Shown piece after piece: positions 4,743 to 7,053 of a stretch of 7,053 nt of DNA (the stretch's first letter is position 1; every line of letters starts with the position of its first letter). The DNA comes from an uncultured Pseudomonadota bacterium (GTDB lineage Bacteria > Pseudomonadota > Gammaproteobacteria > Burkholderiales > SG8-39). Under the pieces are notes generated by a model, which saw only the letters and a program-made list of their open reading frames with translations, was not told the origin of the DNA and did no database searches. The stretch is from assembly GCA_903895005.1 (NCBI GenBank), contig CAITSH010000391.1, positions 1-7,053 of the forward strand, written 5' to 3'. The translations under genes were made by a program, and so were the position numbers.

Positions 4743-7053
4743 TCAGCGCACCGCGGACACCTGCGTGCCATCGTCATGGCGCAGACACTGCCCGGCCTGG
4801 CGCCCCTTTGCGCCCACCGCCGGCAACTGGATAAAGTCATCCTGCGCCAGACCGGCCGTCTTGCCCTCACGCACCGCCGCCGTGCCGCCGCTATGGCCGT
4901 TGGTCAGTTGCAGGGAGGGATGGTCGAAGGGTGCCAGCTCGCAGGCGACGCGCCGGTCGGTCAGCCCGTTTCGCAAAAACGCGACCAGATCGGCCTGTTC
5001 CGTCTTGGTCAGATTGAGCGGACGGACGTTCGGATGGATGTTCGATGCGCCGCCGCCCGGCGCATTTGGCGCACTGTAGCCGGTTGTGTCGTTGCCGTCG
5101 GGGCCGCGCCGGTCGCCGCCGCGGTTGTAGAACTCCACCACCTGCTCCAGCGTGAAGCGGCTGCCGTTGTGAAAATAAGGTTGCGTCAGGGACACATTGC
5201 GCAGGGTCGGCGTCTTGAACGCACCGTCCACGCCGGTGCGCGCGCCTGCGGGGTCGGGCGCGGTCCAGCACTCGCGTGCATCGGTCAGCACCGCAAACAG
5301 GCAGGGCCGGATCTGGAACGAGTCGGGCGCGTCCTTGCCGCGCAACAAATCGACAAACTGGCGCGAAAATGACAGCGGGTTGCCCCAGGGATCGGTATCA
5401 CCGACACCGATGTCCTCGGCCGTCGGCCGCACACCGATGTTGTAAAAGCCGTTGTCGTAGAGCCCGAGCTGGCCGGCGCCGACGAACATGTGCTCGGCAA
5501 GGTTGGTCTCGCCGCTGCGCAGCAGCGTGGTCGCCGCACCGGTGAATTCAGCGCCCTTGTGGCAGGACACGCACAAGGCCTTGCCGCGGAACAGCGACAG
5601 GCCGCGCTGCTCCTGGTCGGTCAGGGCCTTGAGGTTGGCCGGCGTGCCGGCCCAGCCGACGAACTTGTCCACCGGCGCCTCGTCCGAAACGAGCGTCGAC
5701 TCATACAGCATGATCGACAGGCCCCAGAACAGCGCGAAGTTCGATTCCATCTGGGTGTAGCCGCTGAATGCCCCGGCACCGCTCCACCAGCGCGGATGGA
5801 AGGCCTTCTTGACCAGATCGGCGTAATTGCTTTTCAGGCCTTTGCCGCCGGCGGCGATATGCGGCGCCAGCACCGAGTCCTGGGCATGCACTGTCTGGCC
5901 CGCCAGCGCGCGCTGTGACAGCAGCTTGCGTCCGAGGTCATTGAAAGTCTTGCCCGAGCAGGACATCTCGAAATCGCTCAGCGCCGGGCCGACCGCCTGC
6001 GAGGCAAGGCTGGCATTGGGCAGAGCAACGCGCACCGGCACCACCGAGCCGTCCGAACGCGCGTCAAGCACCATCGCACCCGGGTCGCGATCGCCGAACG
6101 GATTGTTGCCGTTGAACACGTTGTTGGCGCGACCGTCCCAGAAGTTGCGGAAATTGAACACCGAGTTGATCACCGTCGGCGAGTTGCGCGGCTCAACCTT
6201 GCGCGTCAGCACGCCGTGCACATTGAACTCATCGAGCGCGCGGTTGGCGCATTTTTCATCGCCGCCCGCCGTCAGCCCGGTGAAATCGCCGGCAAAGGTG
6301 CCCTGCGAGGACACCACATCGTTGGTTTCAAACACCACCGCCGAGTTGCGGTCCAGGGGATCGGCCAGCCGGAACGTCGGAAAGTCCGCCGGCTTGAGGG
6401 TGTAGTTGGCACCGCCGCCGCCGGTCGCCGTACGCTTGAGCTTGTGGCCCTCCTCACGATCTTTTTGTTTTTTCAGGATGCTCGCCGTGGTGGCGGGAAA
6501 ATTGCGGTTAAAGGTCTGGTCGCCGGCTTTCAAGCCGGGGCTCAACTGGTTCTTGAGCCGGTTGTCGGCGCCGGCGGCAAAATGGCAGCTAGCGCAGGCC
6601 AGGCCATCACTGCCCACGCGCGCCTCCCAGAACAGTGCCTTGCCCAGCGCGATGGCCATTTGGCGGTCGCGTATGAACGCATCAAGCCCGTGCACCGGCG
6701 GGATTTCCACCGTTTTGAGCGACATCAGCGGCGGTACCAGATCGACGCGGCCGATATTCGCCCGCGCAGCCGGAACCGCGACCTTGCCGTTGACGCGCGC
6801 ATCGGAAACAACACCGAGCAGCGGCACCACCAGCTCGCCGCTGGCCGAATACATTGGCGCGCCGAAAACCATGCCGTCGGGCGCGCCGGCAACCGCGTCC
6901 TGCGCGACGGTCACATCGAGCTTGCCCGCTGTGTCAAAACCCGTAACGGTGGGACTGTTGGGCAGGCCGAACACCGGCTCTGAGGTGAGTATGCGATTGC
7001 CCGGCAGGTTGGCGCGCGGCGCGGCCAGTTCGTCGGGCGCATCGACCAGCGCA
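4743..7053 (-). CDS. Large MauG/CCP-type di-heme cytochrome c peroxidase (5' end outside window)
   Basis: The frame stays open to the window edge, giving at least 769 residues. The first in-window start candidate (GTG 6974) is probably an internal valine in SEPVFGLP. Counting from that valine, two c-type haem motifs are visible: CASCH at 127-131 (bases 6582-6596) and CVSCH at 468-472 (5559-5573). Family marks include RNSPTVINSVFN and NFWDGRANNVFNG (W279, matching the FWDGR motif of bacterial peroxidases), DFEMSCSG, FKTPTLRNVSLTQPYFHNGS and TLEQVVEFYNRGG. Classical peroxidases have about 40 residues between the first haem and this Trp; here there are about 150, typical of a longer MauG-like subfamily. 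Such proteins are exported and either reduce H2O2 or oxidise another substrate; which one is unknown. About 100 residues before the first haem look strand-rich and are unassigned; the signal peptide would lie outside the window. The stop is 216 bases before the kinase. Confidence 0.9.
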   Translation of the reverse strand, partial: ALVDAPDELAAPRANLPGNRILTSEPVFGLPNSPTVTGFDTAGKLDVTVAQDAVAGAPDGMVFGAPMYSASGELVVPLLGVVSDARVNGKVAVPAARANIGRVDLVPPLMSLKTVEIPPVHGLDAFIRDRQMAIALGKALFWEARVGSDGLACASCHFAAGADNRLKNQLSPGLKAGDQTFNRNFPATTASILKKQKDREEGHKLKRTATGGGGANYTLKPADFPTFRLADPLDRNSAVVFETNDVVSSQGTFAGDFTGLTAGGDEKCANRALDEFNVHGVLTRKVEPRNSPTVINSVFNFRNFWDGRANNVFNGNNPFGDRDPGAMVLDARSDGSVVPVRVALPNASLASQAVGPALSDFEMSCSGKTFNDLGRKLLSQRALAGQTVHAQDSVLAPHIAAGGKGLKSNYADLVKKAFHPRWWSGAGAFSGYTQMESNFALFWGLSIMLYESTLVSDEAPVDKFVGWAGTPANLKALTDQEQRGLSLFRGKALCVSCHKGAEFTGAATTLLRSGETNLAEHMFVGAGQLGLYDNGFYNIGVRPTAEDIGVGDTDPWGNPLSFSRQFVDLLRGKDAPDSFQIRPCLFAVLTDARECWTAPDPAGARTGVDGAFKTPTLRNVSLTQPYFHNGSRFTLEQVVEFYNRGGDRRGPDGNDTTGYSAPNAPGGGASNIHPNVRPLNLTKTEQADLVAFLRNGLTDRRVACELAPFDHPSLQLTNGHSGGTAAVREGKTAGLAQDDFIQLPAVGAKGRQAGQCLRHDDGTQVSAVR

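Noticed and set aside
4743..6974. Taking the GTG at 6974 as the true start of the peroxidase
   Set aside because: The frame remains open with protein-like sequence (PGNRILTSEP just before it) to the window edge, and no signal peptide follows the GTG, as an exported haem protein would need.
6216..6983. Plus-strand open frame (255 codons) opposite the peroxidase, and similar frames at 4710-5372 and 5490-5918
   Set aside because: They mirror the haem-binding gene; their translations look like reverse complements of common codons and carry no family signature.

Overview
The window looks like chromosomal DNA of a GC-rich proteobacterium. The case rests on strong G/C preference at third codon positions, a large MauG-type di-heme peroxidase, an RstA-like response regulator and a hybrid kinase with a PAS_7-like domain. 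A beta- or gammaproteobacterium is my best guess, but nothing here fixes the genus. Both ends of the window cut through genes.

Layout. Bases 1-543 (+) are the 3' part of a glycerophosphodiester phosphodiesterase gene. A 175-base gap without a convincing gene follows. All remaining genes lie on the minus strand. Read in their own direction they are: a large di-heme cytochrome c peroxidase (4743 to beyond the window end); a 216-base gap that may hold a short leader ORF; a membrane-bound unorthodox hybrid histidine kinase (1905-4526); an OmpR/RstA-type response regulator (1150-1908) overlapping the kinase by ATGA; a 161-base gap with a conspicuous repeat/palindrome element; and a small unrecognised 89-residue protein (719-988) with a near-ideal ribosome binding site.

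How they fit together. The kinase carries a periplasmic sensor region between two membrane helices, then PAS, HisKA/HATPase, receiver and HPt domains. With the neighbouring regulator this gives a complete four-step His-Asp-His-Asp phosphorelay (H381, D672, H809, then D72 of the regulator). Just downstream of the regulator, a 10-bp-spaced direct repeat (GTTACG-N4-GTTACG on the minus strand) precedes the small gene. It has the geometry of an OmpR-family operator and shares the GTTAC core of the published RstA box. My hypothesis is that the small protein is a local output of the phosphorelay. The peroxidase may belong to the same regulon or be an unrelated neighbour.

The gene families are ordinary. 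The parts worth a second look are the candidate operator with its small gene, a four-copy 15-bp in-frame tandem repeat forming the regulator's N-terminus, and a TGATG junction between a possible leader ORF and the kinase.
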